From Gracilinema caldarium (GTDB lineage: Bacteria > Spirochaetota > Spirochaetia > Treponematales > Breznakiellaceae): 64,000 nt of DNA. The DNA lies in the NCBI RefSeq assembly GCF_029265695.1, contig NZ_JAJUHW010000008.1, positions 1-64,000 on the forward strand, in the 5' to 3' direction. A program made the position numbers and the translations under genes. Below the pieces are notes generated by a model. It did no database searches. It had not been told where the DNA came from and saw only the letters and a program-made list of their open reading frames with translations. Shown piece after piece: positions 17,247-25,359 of this stretch (position 1 is its first letter; each line of letters begins with the position of its first letter).

Positions 17247-18527
17247 TTAGAACTTTACAAATATATACAAGGAACTCACGATGATGGACATAAACATGAA
17301 TATGGCTCCAATCTTAGTAAAGTCCCAAAAACTGATGGGGTAGCCGCTCTTTGCTGAAAGCCCTGCGGACACCACGTTCGCAGAGGCGCCAATCAAGGTT
17401 CCGTTTCCGCCAAGACAGGCTCCCAATGACAGGGCCCACCAGAGGGGCTTAATGGCCTCAGCCCCTAGTTGGTTCCCCATGTCCTTAATAAGGGGGATCA
17501 TGGTGGCTACGAAGGGTATATTGTCCACAACTGCCGAAACGATTGAAGAAACCCAAAGAATTACATATTGGGTCAATTTTAGATTTCCCTTAGTAACTTC
17601 CAAGAGCCAGCTCGAAACCATGGACATGATTCCAACTTCTACCAAGGCACCGACAACAATGAATAGTCCGAAGAAGAAGAAAATAGTGGTCCATTCTACC
17701 TCTGCAAAAATGTGCTCCAGTTCTTTTGCTCCAGATAGGATGATGAGCAATACGGCTCCTGTAAGTGCAATGGTGGATGGTTCAAAATTAAGTACCCCAT
17801 GTAAAAGAAACGCAAGAATAACTAAGCCAAGGACAACCATCGATTTAACAAGCAATACCGGATCTTCAATTGCCTTGGATTCATCAAAGTTCATGACCCG
17901 GGCTTTGCGTTCGTTGGTTACCTGGAGCTGCTTTTTAAACATCAGTATAACCATAAGGGAACTTATCACGAGGATGATAAGAATGACCGGAGAAAGGGTC
18001 ACGATAAAATCGACAAAGCTTAAGTTGGCGGCGCTTCCTATCATGATGTTAGGCGGATCTCCGATGAGGGTCGCCGTTCCGCCGATATTTGATGCGATGG
18101 CTAGGGTAATAACAAAGGGAACGGGACTGATGCCAAGCTCGACGGCGATCAATATGGTAATTGGAATAATAATGAGGACCGTGGTAACATTGTCTAGAAA
18201 GGCCGATACAACTGCGGTAATGAGAGAGAGAGCAACGAGGATAACGATCGGTTCGCCCCGAGACAGTTTTGCGATTTTAATGGCGATGTATTGGAAAATA
18301 CCGGTCCTTTTGGTAATGCTCATAATAATCATCATACCAATGAGCAGGAATATGACATTCCAGTCCACATGGGCATATGCAGATTCCTGATCAAGAACCC
18401 CCATGAGCACCATCACAAGACCTCCCAAGAGGGCTGCTGCAGCTTTATTTATAATTTCTGTACTAATAGCCCAATAAACAGCCACGAATACCACTAAAGA
18501 AAGAATCATATGTATATTCACCATCAT
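17247..18527 (-). CDS. ArsB/NhaD-type (IT superfamily) ion permease
   Basis: An integral membrane protein of about 426 residues with roughly eleven spans. The signature NIGGTATLIGDPPNIMIG in the first half, and LDNVTTVLIIIPITI and VVDNIPFVATMIPL repeats, place it in the ArsB/NhaD/P-protein part of the ion transporter superfamily. Arsenite, sodium or organic anions are all possible substrates; nothing here decides. Three ATGs stand in a row (18530, 18527, 18524); GGAG has the best spacing to the second or third. The start follows the EIIA-CBS gene stop by a few bases, so both are one operon and the sensor-like partner probably controls this permease. Confidence 0.85.
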   Translation of the reverse strand: MMVNIHMILSLVVFVAVYWAISTEIINKAAAALLGGLVMVLMGVLDQESAYAHVDWNVIFLLIGMMIIMSITKRTGIFQYIAIKIAKLSRGEPIVILVALSLITAVVSAFLDNVTTVLIIIPITILIAVELGISPVPFVITLAIASNIGGTATLIGDPPNIMIGSAANLSFVDFIVTLSPVILIILVISSLMVILMFKKQLQVTNERKARVMNFDESKAIEDPVLLVKSMVVLGLVILAFLLHGVLNFEPSTIALTGAVLLIILSGAKELEHIFAEVEWTTIFFFFGLFIVVGALVEVGIMSMVSSWLLEVTKGNLKLTQYVILWVSSIVSAVVDNIPFVATMIPLIKDMGNQLGAEAIKPLWWALSLGACLGGNGTLIGASANVVSAGLSAKSGYPISFWDFTKIGAIFMFMSIIVSSLYIFVKF

Positions 18528-18538
18528 CATTAACTCCA

Positions 18539-19453
18539 CTAAGCCCGTAACACCTTGCTTAAAAGATCCATGGCGGAAACTACACCTACCAGTTTTCCAT
18601 TGTCGCAGATAGCATAGTGCCGCTTTTTATTTCTGCTCATTTCAAAGGCTACTTCTATAACTGATGTATTTGGTTTTAGAGCTGCCGGGTTTTTGTTCAT
18701 TATGCTTTCTACGGTAATTTTGTCTTCTTTAAGCAAGAGTTCTGTCATGGGTTCCAGTTCGGAAAGGAATTTTAAACTCCCAATTCTGAAGGCATAGTCG
18801 GGAATACCCGCTTTAATGAGGTCGATGACACCGATTTCGCCGACAAGTTTACCTGAATCGTCCAGAATAGGAACGTAACGGAGATGTTTTGTATACATCA
18901 GGTCTGTTAGTTCCTTTAAGGTCGCGCTTTTTTTAAGTGAAACAACTTCGGTGGTCATAATATCCGCTACGGTTAAATCCTTTTTTACCAGATAGCCAGC
19001 CTGCTCAAAGACTTCCACAAATTGATGGGGCATTTCGGCTGCCAAAAGTTTTTTCATAATTTCTTCGGATTTTGATGATTCGGCAATCTTTGCGAGGGCA
19101 TTCAAGTAAATGGTCGATGCGGTCTGGGAAATAATAAACAGATAGATGATTTTTACTTCTATTTCTCTGTCTTGATGGGTTACTAAAATTGGTTTTTTAG
19201 GAATCACCGAAGCGATAAGAAAATCGTTAAAAAGGGGGACTCTGGCATGGGGTATTGCGACACCGCTGGGCAATACGGTTCCTCCCAGAGCTTCCCGTTC
19301 TTGTACAAGCTTTAGAACGTTGTCATAGTTTAACGCATCATGCTTGTAATTTTTTACTACTACCTGCAAAGCCTGTTTTATCGCCTCTTCTACACTGGAT
19401 ACATCCGCTTTAAGTAAAACAAGCTTTGGATCCATAAAATTAGATAGCTTCAT
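18539..19453 (-). CDS. PTS EIIA domain fused to a CBS-domain pair
   Basis: A 304-residue cytoplasmic regulator. The first half is a fructose/nitrogen-type PTS EIIA domain with the phosphorylatable histidine in LPSGVAIPHARV. The second half has two CBS repeats (VADIMTTEVVSLKKSATLKEL and VESIMNKNPAALKPNTSVIE, each followed by a LVGEIGVIDL or LVGVVSAMDL strand), which usually bind adenine nucleotides. The ATG at 19453 has AAAGGAG 5 bases upstream; an earlier ATG at 19510 has no such site and reads through a palindrome. The gene is coupled to the ArsB-like permease downstream. It probably tunes that permease to phosphorylation state and energy charge; this is inference from the arrangement. Confidence 0.9.
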   Translation of the reverse strand: MKLSNFMDPKLVLLKADVSSVEEAIKQALQVVVKNYKHDALNYDNVLKLVQEREALGGTVLPSGVAIPHARVPLFNDFLIASVIPKKPILVTHQDREIEVKIIYLFIISQTASTIYLNALAKIAESSKSEEIMKKLLAAEMPHQFVEVFEQAGYLVKKDLTVADIMTTEVVSLKKSATLKELTDLMYTKHLRYVPILDDSGKLVGEIGVIDLIKAGIPDYAFRIGSLKFLSELEPMTELLLKEDKITVESIMNKNPAALKPNTSVIEVAFEMSRNKKRHYAICDNGKLVGVVSAMDLLSKVLRA

Positions 19454-19471
19454 AGCTGCTCCTTTGGTACC

Positions 19472-19501
19472 TTTGCGATATATTCTAGAAATTATCGCAA
19501 A
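19472..19501. promoter_or_regulatory. 30-bp near-perfect palindrome in the EIIA-CBS leader
   Basis: Arms TTTGCGATA (19472-19480) and TATCGCAAA (19493-19501) flank the perfect octamer TTCTAGAA (19483-19490); 26 of 30 positions are symmetric. It lies between the promoter (19528-19557) and the ribosome site at about 19459. It can serve as an operator or, as RNA, as a hairpin just upstream of the ribosome site. Confidence 0.65.
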
Positions 19502-19527
19502 TGGTGCCATACTATTCGATTCTTTTC

Positions 19528-19557
19528 ATTTTATCGAATTATATTGATACCTTTCAA
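19528..19557 (-). promoter_or_regulatory. Promoter of the EIIA-CBS / permease operon
   Basis: Minus strand TTGAAA, 18 bases, TAAAAT. A transcript from here would carry a leader of about 70 bases containing the 30-bp palindrome. Confidence 0.5.
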
Positions 19558-19649
19558 GTTTGCGAGAGTGGATTTTAATTTCATTTGAACCTATACTTAA
19601 TCTAATAGACTTCCTAGAAGCCTAAATATTTTTGGAAAGGAGTCGCATT

Positions 19650-20228
19650 ATGAAAAAAGGTTTTGTTTTGGTTCTGGCGCTTCTTATGCTTGCTATGGGA
19701 GGCAATCTCTGGGCAGAACCGCCCAAGGCTCCAGAACCCCTCATGGCACCGGGAGATTTAGCCCTGTCTGTCGGTATCGGATATGGCTTTTTTTGGGGAG
19801 CTATAGATGTCTCTGGCGGGGTTGAGTTTATACTTGGGAAATTCGTCATTGCTGACTTTTTGCCCCTGACCTATGGGGCCGCAGTTAAGGCTTCCTATTA
19901 TTCATGGAATAACAGCATATATTCAGATTGGACTGATACTTATCTTGGTGGAGGCGCCTTTGCTACCTTGCACCTGGGACTTAAAGACTTTGACTGGCCC
20001 AGCGGTTTCTCCGCATTGGATAATATGGATACCTATATCGGGCTTGGTGCAGGCTTTTTTAGCTACACCTGGGGGTATAGCGGATCCCGCACTTCAGAAT
20101 TCAGAATTGGGCTCAGGACCACCGGCGGGGCAAGTTACTTCTTTACCCCCAACTTTGCGCTCAATGTTGAATACGGCTATTACGGATACTATAATACCGG
20201 TCTAATCGGGATACTGTTCAAGCTATAA
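19650..20228 (+). CDS. Small outer-membrane beta-barrel protein, function unknown
   Basis: A 192-residue exported protein with a clear signal peptide (MKKGFVLVLALLMLAMGGNLWA, cut before EPPK). The remainder alternates polar and aromatic residues with many Gly and Tyr (VGIGYGFFWGA, LNVEYGYYGYY) and ends in a hydrophobic residue near the C-terminus, as in eight-stranded outer-membrane barrels. I recognise no specific family. GAAAGGAG stands 7 bases before the ATG at 19650. It is a single gene: divergent from the EIIA-CBS operon, with its own terminator at 20242. Its role is unknown. Confidence 0.8.
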   Translation: MKKGFVLVLALLMLAMGGNLWAEPPKAPEPLMAPGDLALSVGIGYGFFWGAIDVSGGVEFILGKFVIADFLPLTYGAAVKASYYSWNNSIYSDWTDTYLGGGAFATLHLGLKDFDWPSGFSALDNMDTYIGLGAGFFSYTWGYSGSRTSEFRIGLRTTGGASYFFTPNFALNVEYGYYGYYNTGLIGILFKL

Positions 20229-20241
20229 CAACCCGCACCCT

Positions 20242-20285
20242 GGAACCTGCCCAAGGGCAGGTTCCGCTATCATATTTATTTTTCG
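20242..20285 (+). terminator. Intrinsic terminator after the outer-membrane protein gene
   Basis: GGAACCTGCCC and GGGCAGGTTCC (20242-20265) form an 11-base perfect stem with a minimal loop; a T-rich stretch ending in six T follows after a short spacer. Confidence 0.75.
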
Positions 20286-20351
20286 TCATATAATCTTTAC
20301 CAAGCGAGTCTTGAATTTTTTGTAAGTCTCCAGTATGTTTGATTTATGAAT

Positions 20352-20371
20352 ATATGAACAATCGTTCATAT
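20352..20371. promoter_or_regulatory. ArsR/SmtB-type operator
   Basis: ATATGAAC-AATC-GTTCATAT is a perfect 8-base inverted repeat with a 4-base centre. It closely resembles the known SmtB/CadC/ZiaR-type operators and lies 24 bases before the regulator start, where it can block the shared promoter. A TTGAAT box at 20313 could be the -35. Confidence 0.85.
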
Positions 20372-20394
20372 AAACGGTGTTGTGTGGAGTTTAT

Positions 20395-20778
20395 ATGACT
20401 AACCTTAAAGAAACTGTGGTGTGCGCCTGTACGGAGGTGCATCCGGAAGCGGTGGAAGAGGCCCGGAGAGAAGAACTGCCGGTTCCCCAGCTATTGGCCA
20501 TGTCTGAACTGTTTAAAATTCTCGGTGATCCTACACGGCTTAGAATAGTCAATGCCCTCGCTCATGAACGGGAGCTCTGTGTGTGCGATCTCTCCCGCGC
20601 CCTCGATATGACCCAGTCGGCCATAAGCCATCAGCTTTCGCTGTTAAGACGTGCCCGGCTCGTCCGGTTCCGCAAGGATGGCAAGGTTGTCTATTACAGC
20701 CTTGACGATGACCATGTGGAAGGTCTTCTTGCCATAGCCGCGGGCCACGTTTCCGAACAGGGGATGGTACAAGCATGA
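20395..20778 (+). CDS. ArsR/SmtB-family metal-responsive repressor
   Basis: A winged-helix repressor of 127 residues that should release DNA when it binds a heavy metal. The core is typical: LFKILGDPTRLRIVNAL, then ELCVCDLSRALDMTQSAISHQLSLLRRARLV with the ELCVCD metal-binding motif on helix 3, as in CadC and ArsR. An N-terminal CAC pair, as in CadC, could complete a thiolate site for Cd, Pb or Zn. The ATG at 20395 has GTGGAG 5 bases upstream. Its stop overlaps the ATPase start by four bases (ATGA), so they are coupled. A perfect SmtB-type operator lies upstream, predicting autorepression. Confidence 0.93.
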   Translation: MTNLKETVVCACTEVHPEAVEEARREELPVPQLLAMSELFKILGDPTRLRIVNALAHERELCVCDLSRALDMTQSAISHQLSLLRRARLVRFRKDGKVVYYSLDDDHVEGLLAIAAGHVSEQGMVQA

Positions 20779-22760
20779 AAGATGCCTGCTGTTCATCCGG
20801 CGCTTGTTCTGTAGATATATCAAAAGTTCAAGCGGTTACGTTCCGCTTATCCCAGGAACAAAGAAAAGAATTGGTGTTGCTCATCGCTGCTTTTGTCCTT
20901 GGCCTCTCAGGCATAGTATTGTGGGAGTTTTCTCCCCATCTTTCTGCCCAGTCTGCCAGCGGCACCGCTCCGCTCTTTTCGGTAGTCGCCATTATAAGCC
21001 TAGCGGCTGCATATATACTTGCAGGCTATGAGGTTCTGCGCGGCGCAGCGCGGAATATCATACAATTAAAGCCCTTTGATGAGCTCTTTTTAATGTCCCT
21101 CGCCTCCCTGGGAGCCTTTGCAATCGGCGCTATGGAAGAGGCTGTGGGAGTTATGGTCCTTTATCGTGCGGGTGAGTTTTTACAGGATGTGGCGGTTACC
21201 AAGAGCAGGCAGTCTATTAAAGCGCTGCTCAGCCTAAAAGCAGAAACCGCCCGGGTTTTGAGAAACGGTCAATGGGAACAAATAGAAAGCGCTTCGGTAC
21301 AAATAGGAGAACTTGTGCAGATTCGTCCCGGCGAACGGGTGCCTGTGGATGGAGAAGTTATAGAGGGCACAGGATCACTCGATACGGCATCCATGACCGG
21401 TGAGAGCCTTCCCCGGCCAGCCCAGGCTGGAACGGAGGTACTCTCGGGTTTTATTGTCATGGACGGAGTCCTCGTAATTCGCACCCTCAGGCTTGCAAAG
21501 GATTCAGCGGCCAGCCGCATCATTTGGCTTGTAGAGGAAGCAACGAAAAATAAAGCAAAGCCTGAGCAGTTTATTCACCGCTTTGCCCTCTGGTACACGC
21601 CGGCGGTAGTTTTTCTTGCTTTGGCGGTGGCGCTTGTACCGCCCCTCCTTGTTCCGGGGCAGCGTTTCTCCCTATGGATTTACCGGGCCCTTACCATGCT
21701 GGTCATTTCCTGTCCCTGTGCCTTTGTGCTCAGTATTCCATTAAGCTATTTCGCAGGTCTCGGCGGCGCTGCCCGGAAGGGAATCCTCGTGAAAGGGGCG
21801 GCTGTATTGGATACGCTCGCCAAGGCGCGTTCGGTGGTCTTTGATAAAACCGGCACCCTCACGGATGCGGCATTTACGGTAAAACATATCCAGCCCGCCG
21901 ATGGATTTACCGCCGAAGAGCTTCTTTCCCATGCGGTCCTTGCCGGTTCAGCATCGAACCACCCGCTTTCGGTAGCAGTCCAACGGTTTTATGCTTCTCA
22001 ATACGGAAAGGCTTATCAATCTGTACAGCCTGATGAGTCTTCCAGTTTTACCGAAATTCCCGGCCATGGTTCGGTTGCCACTGTGCAGGGCCGTGAGATT
22101 ATTGCAGGGAACGACCGTCTTTTACATCTTAAAAAGATTCCTCACCGGTGCGAAGATATGGAAGAGTCGGTTATCCATGTGGCGGTAGCGGGGACCTATG
22201 CGGGAAAAATCATGCTCGGCGATAGGGTTAAAGCGGGTGCACAGGAAGCCCTTCGGGATCTCAAAAAACTGGGAGTACAAGATATTGCGGTTCTTACCGG
22301 CGATAATGAGGGGCCCGCCATGAGGACTGCCCGCGAACTGGGCGGTATTCCGGTTCATCATGGGCTGCTTCCGCAGGATAAGCTTGCAAAAGTGGAGTCC
22401 ATGCTCCAAGATATCAATGGCCGAGGAAGCCTTGTTTATGTAGGGGACGGCATTAACGATGCGCCGGTCCTTGCCCGGTCAGATGCGGGAATTGCCATGG
22501 GCGGAATCGGCACCGATGCGGCTATAGAAAACGCCGATGTGGTTTTAATGACCGATGAGGTAAGGCGCATACCCCAGCTCATCATTCACGCAAAAAAAAC
22601 ACAGAGGATTGTTACGCAAAACATTGTGTTTGCCCTTGGCTTTAAGATGACCTTTCTTGCCCTGGGTGCCCTGGGCTTTGCAAGCATGTGGGAAGCGGTC
22701 ATTGCAGATGTGGGTGTAGCATTGCTTGCGGTAGTGAATGCGAGCCGGGCCCTGCGGTAA
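20775..22760 (+). CDS. P1B-type heavy-metal ATPase (ZntA/CadA group)
   Basis: Inner-membrane ATPase of 661 residues exporting Zn, Cd or Pb. The metal site CPC (VISCPCAFVLSIPLSYFAG) and the last-span Asp (VIADVGVALLAVVNASRALR) mark the P1B-2 (ZntA) group. The phosphorylation site FDKTGTLT, the TGES loop (MTGESLPRPA), the SNHPLS nucleotide site (HP) and GDGINDAPVL are all intact. The N-terminus lacks a folded heavy-metal-associated domain; instead there is a short Cys-rich tail (KDACCSSGAC) that could pick up metal. Coupled to the ArsR-type gene upstream. It ends one base before the end of nikO, so no terminator fits between them. Confidence 0.94.
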   Translation: MKDACCSSGACSVDISKVQAVTFRLSQEQRKELVLLIAAFVLGLSGIVLWEFSPHLSAQSASGTAPLFSVVAIISLAAAYILAGYEVLRGAARNIIQLKPFDELFLMSLASLGAFAIGAMEEAVGVMVLYRAGEFLQDVAVTKSRQSIKALLSLKAETARVLRNGQWEQIESASVQIGELVQIRPGERVPVDGEVIEGTGSLDTASMTGESLPRPAQAGTEVLSGFIVMDGVLVIRTLRLAKDSAASRIIWLVEEATKNKAKPEQFIHRFALWYTPAVVFLALAVALVPPLLVPGQRFSLWIYRALTMLVISCPCAFVLSIPLSYFAGLGGAARKGILVKGAAVLDTLAKARSVVFDKTGTLTDAAFTVKHIQPADGFTAEELLSHAVLAGSASNHPLSVAVQRFYASQYGKAYQSVQPDESSSFTEIPGHGSVATVQGREIIAGNDRLLHLKKIPHRCEDMEESVIHVAVAGTYAGKIMLGDRVKAGAQEALRDLKKLGVQDIAVLTGDNEGPAMRTARELGGIPVHHGLLPQDKLAKVESMLQDINGRGSLVYVGDGINDAPVLARSDAGIAMGGIGTDAAIENADVVLMTDEVRRIPQLIIHAKKTQRIVTQNIVFALGFKMTFLALGALGFASMWEAVIADVGVALLAVVNASRALR

Positions 22761-22761
22761 T

Positions 22762-23493
22762 TTAACGCTGAAGCGACAGGGGAAGTTCGAGGCCCGCCGA
22801 TTCAAGCAGCAGCCGGTCCTTAAGGATCTGCTGTGCTGTTCCCCTGGCTGCAAGGGTCCCCTGATGGAGCAGGATGACTTCATCGCAGAGTTCCAGTGCC
22901 AGATCTAAGTCGTGGGTCGCAATCAGTTTTGTATGGGGAAGACTCCTGAGCAGGTTGATGGTATTTCTTCTTGATCGTGGATCGAGGGCGTTTGTTGGCT
23001 CATCTAGTAAAAGGATTTCTGCATCGGTGGCGAGAATGGTGGCCAAGGACACTAAGCGCTTTTCGCCCCCCGAAAGACGGTAGGGGGGCCTCTCTGCAAG
23101 ATGGAGACAGCCGGTTTTTTCCATGGCCTCTGTTGCCCGTGTTTCGATCTCCTGCTCAGAATAGTGAAGGTTCCGGGGTCCAAATTCCACATCCTGCCGG
23201 ACCGTAGCCATAAACAGCTGGTCCTCTGGATTCTGGAACGCAAGGCCAATTTTTCTTTGTATCTGGCGGACCGTTCCTCGATTCAGCGGAATTTCATCAA
23301 TATGGATGCTTCCCTGACTGGCTTCTAAAATACCTGCAATGAGCCAGAGCAGGGTAGTTTTGCCGCTGCCGTTTGCCCCTGCCAAAGCAACCGTCGTTCC
23401 GGCCTGTATAGAAAAGGACAAATTGGAAAGCACTTGCCAACCATCGGGATAGGTGTGGCTTAGTTTATCTACAACGATGCGTGGTTTATCCAT
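22762..23493 (-). CDS. nikO: Energy-coupling (ECF/Nik) transporter ATP-binding protein NikO
   Basis: ATPase subunit (243 residues) of a nickel or cobalt energy-coupling-factor transporter. Walker A is GANGSGKTTLLWLI, the Q loop AFQNPEDQLF, the signature LSGGEKRLV, Walker B AEILLLDEPTNALD, and the switch His follows in IATHD. It is the last gene of a minus-strand operon and overlaps the membrane partner nikQ by 8 bases. Nickel is preferred over cobalt because the operon also holds hypA and hypB; I see no cobalamin genes. The gene ends one base from the metal ATPase stop on the other strand. Confidence 0.9.
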   Translation of the reverse strand: MDKPRIVVDKLSHTYPDGWQVLSNLSFSIQAGTTVALAGANGSGKTTLLWLIAGILEASQGSIHIDEIPLNRGTVRQIQRKIGLAFQNPEDQLFMATVRQDVEFGPRNLHYSEQEIETRATEAMEKTGCLHLAERPPYRLSGGEKRLVSLATILATDAEILLLDEPTNALDPRSRRNTINLLRSLPHTKLIATHDLDLALELCDEVILLHQGTLAARGTAQQILKDRLLLESAGLELPLSLQR

Positions 23494-24307
23494 GTAGTGC
23501 CTTGAAACCAGTTATGAACATATCGCCTAACAGGACAGAGATTGGAAAGATTCGGAACATAACAAAGCTGCTTATACAGATGAGAATAAATGCAATATCC
23601 TTAAAGGATATCCTGGGCACCTGCCCAAAGGGCTGTGCCGGATCGTATCCTCGTAACTTCATGGCCTGTTCAATACGCAGCCCCTGTTCATAGGTCCGTA
23701 TCAAGATGCTTGCAGGAACGGTCCCCCACTCCTGCAGCCGGAGCTTTGGGTTCCCGCCGCTTCGTATTTCATAGGCCCGCATCGCCCGGTATATATCTTC
23801 CAGTAAGAGCATAATGTAGCGGTATACCATGGTAAAAAGCAAATAAAAAAGAGGGGGGATCCCCAGGCTTTTCATTGCTTTTTGCAGTCCGCCGATGCCT
23901 AAAATACTGATAAGCAAGAAATTAGCCAGTATGGTTAAAAATGCTTTTACAAGAAGAGAGATGAAAATAATCCAGCCCCAGCTGAAGGAAAGGGAGCCAA
24001 CCTTAAAAAAAACGGGATCTGTAAAAGGCTGCAGTATTCCAATCATGATAATGAGGGGCATGACTTTCACTGTTGCTGTAATAAGAGGTTTGAGGGGGAT
24101 GCGGGCAAACCGGGCCAGCAGTACGGGAAAGATGCAATAGGGTATCAATACACTTACAGCCGTGTATGGATACGAAGAAATGGCAATGATGAATCCAACA
24201 ATGGTAACCAGCAGTGCTGCCGGATGAAGCCGGTGTACACTGCTGGAGAGGGATGCAAATTCCTCGAAGCCTCTGAATCGTTGTTCTTCTTTTGTATAGA
24301 TTACCAC
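23486..24307 (-). CDS. nikQ: Energy-coupling transporter membrane protein NikQ
   Basis: Membrane coupling subunit (273 residues, five or six spans) that joins the substrate subunit NikMN to the ATPase NikO. Two ATPase-docking helices are visible in the second half, ending in short Ala-Arg-Gly type motifs (AYEIRSGG, and AMKLRGYDPA). The start is a GTG at 24307 that overlaps the nikMN stop by 7 bases; no ATG is available nearby and the ribosome site is weak, so translation is probably coupled to nikMN. CbiQ of a cobalt system would look the same; nickel is inferred from the neighbours. Confidence 0.88.
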   Translation of the reverse strand: MVIYTKEEQRFRGFEEFASLSSSVHRLHPAALLVTIVGFIIAISSYPYTAVSVLIPYCIFPVLLARFARIPLKPLITATVKVMPLIIMIGILQPFTDPVFFKVGSLSFSWGWIIFISLLVKAFLTILANFLLISILGIGGLQKAMKSLGIPPLFYLLFTMVYRYIMLLLEDIYRAMRAYEIRSGGNPKLRLQEWGTVPASILIRTYEQGLRIEQAMKLRGYDPAQPFGQVPRISFKDIAFILICISSFVMFRIFPISVLLGDMFITGFKALHG

Positions 24308-25332
24308 TTTGCTTTCTGTACAGGCTCAGGTTTGTTTTTGGGTTTTAAGGCAAACCCGATGATGAAAACGAGCAGAAAGGTAAAAAACGCTCCTGCGATT
24401 CCTGAAACACTGGTCCCCGCGTCAGCTTTAGGCCATGTTTCTGGTGCTTCGCCTGCAGTCCCGAAGGAATAATCGGGCAGTATGGCGGTCTTTTTTTGGA
24501 GATCCGAAAAAAGACCATGTACATTGCTTGCACTCTCTATATCAACCGAACCGGAGACTTTTTCAATTGACCATTCAAGGCCGTCTGGTTGAGTAGAGGC
24601 AAACCATGAGAGGATGCCGCCGGTAAAAAGTGCAGCAACAATAAAAACCGCCCCAAGTTTTTCTATAGCTGGCGCTGTTCTACTCTGAGTGCGAGAATGA
24701 GACAGAATCTGGGGGGCTGTTTTTTCTACAGAGGAAATGATAGCGGCGGTAATGAAGCCTTCTACAAGGCCGATAGCCAAATGGATTGGCTGCATCAGCA
24801 TGACAAAGGTAAAGAAAGGAAGTTCTGTTTTGTTGGAGAAGAGTGTTTCCAGAACCACCGAGAAGGCCCCCAATTGCAGACCTATAACACTGGCAAGTAC
24901 TATTGAGCCCTTGCTGAAGATATATCTCTTGTCTACTTTTTTACTGAGTTGACAAAAGAGCGGATAGGCTACAAAACAGGTGCAAAAAGCAAGGTTAAAA
25001 ACATTGCATCCGTAGCTTAATAGCCCACCGTCGGCAAAAAAAAGCGCTTGAATGAACAATATGGCAGCCATGGTTAAAAAGGCGAGGTGGGGACCAAGGA
25101 GAATGGATAAAAGCAGTCCCCCTCCAATATGTCCACTCGAACCGGTGCCTGGGATGGAAAAATTAATCATCTGGGCTGCAAAAACAAAGGCTCCCAGAAT
25201 ACCCGCCAGGGCAATATGGTCTTGTTCTTCCTTTTCCCGGGCCTTTTTTACCGAATAGGCCCCGACAGCCAGCGTCGCTGTCCACATTACTGCACCGACC
25301 TGCGGGGATATCAGGGCATCCGCCATGTGCAT
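24301..25332 (-). CDS. Nickel (cobalt) substrate-capture protein NikMN fusion
   Basis: Substrate-binding membrane subunit, 343 residues. The N-terminal part is NikM/CbiM: MHMADALISP, whose His2 and backbone bind the metal, then HIGGGLLLSILLGPHLAFLTM. The C-terminal part, after a span, carries the PDGLE motif (STQPDGLEWSIEKVSG) and a last span, i.e. a NikN-like partner fused to NikM as in NikMNQO systems. The ATG at 25332 has AAGGAG 8 bases upstream. It follows hypA by 27 bases in the six-gene operon. The fused N component and hyp neighbours favour nickel over cobalt. It is a known arrangement for Ni uptake in bacteria. Confidence 0.9.
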   Translation of the reverse strand: MHMADALISPQVGAVMWTATLAVGAYSVKKAREKEEQDHIALAGILGAFVFAAQMINFSIPGTGSSGHIGGGLLLSILLGPHLAFLTMAAILFIQALFFADGGLLSYGCNVFNLAFCTCFVAYPLFCQLSKKVDKRYIFSKGSIVLASVIGLQLGAFSVVLETLFSNKTELPFFTFVMLMQPIHLAIGLVEGFITAAIISSVEKTAPQILSHSRTQSRTAPAIEKLGAVFIVAALFTGGILSWFASTQPDGLEWSIEKVSGSVDIESASNVHGLFSDLQKKTAILPDYSFGTAGEAPETWPKADAGTSVSGIAGAFFTFLLVFIIGFALKPKNKPEPVQKAKW

Positions 25333-25359
25333 AGAAAAACTCCTTAAGCTCCTGCCCTT

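Noticed and set aside
17452-18390. Plus-strand frame of 312 codons opposite the ArsB-like permease
   Set aside because: Entirely antisense to a clear membrane protein; rich in Met, Thr and Ile as expected from the complement of hydrophobic codons; no similarity to a known family.
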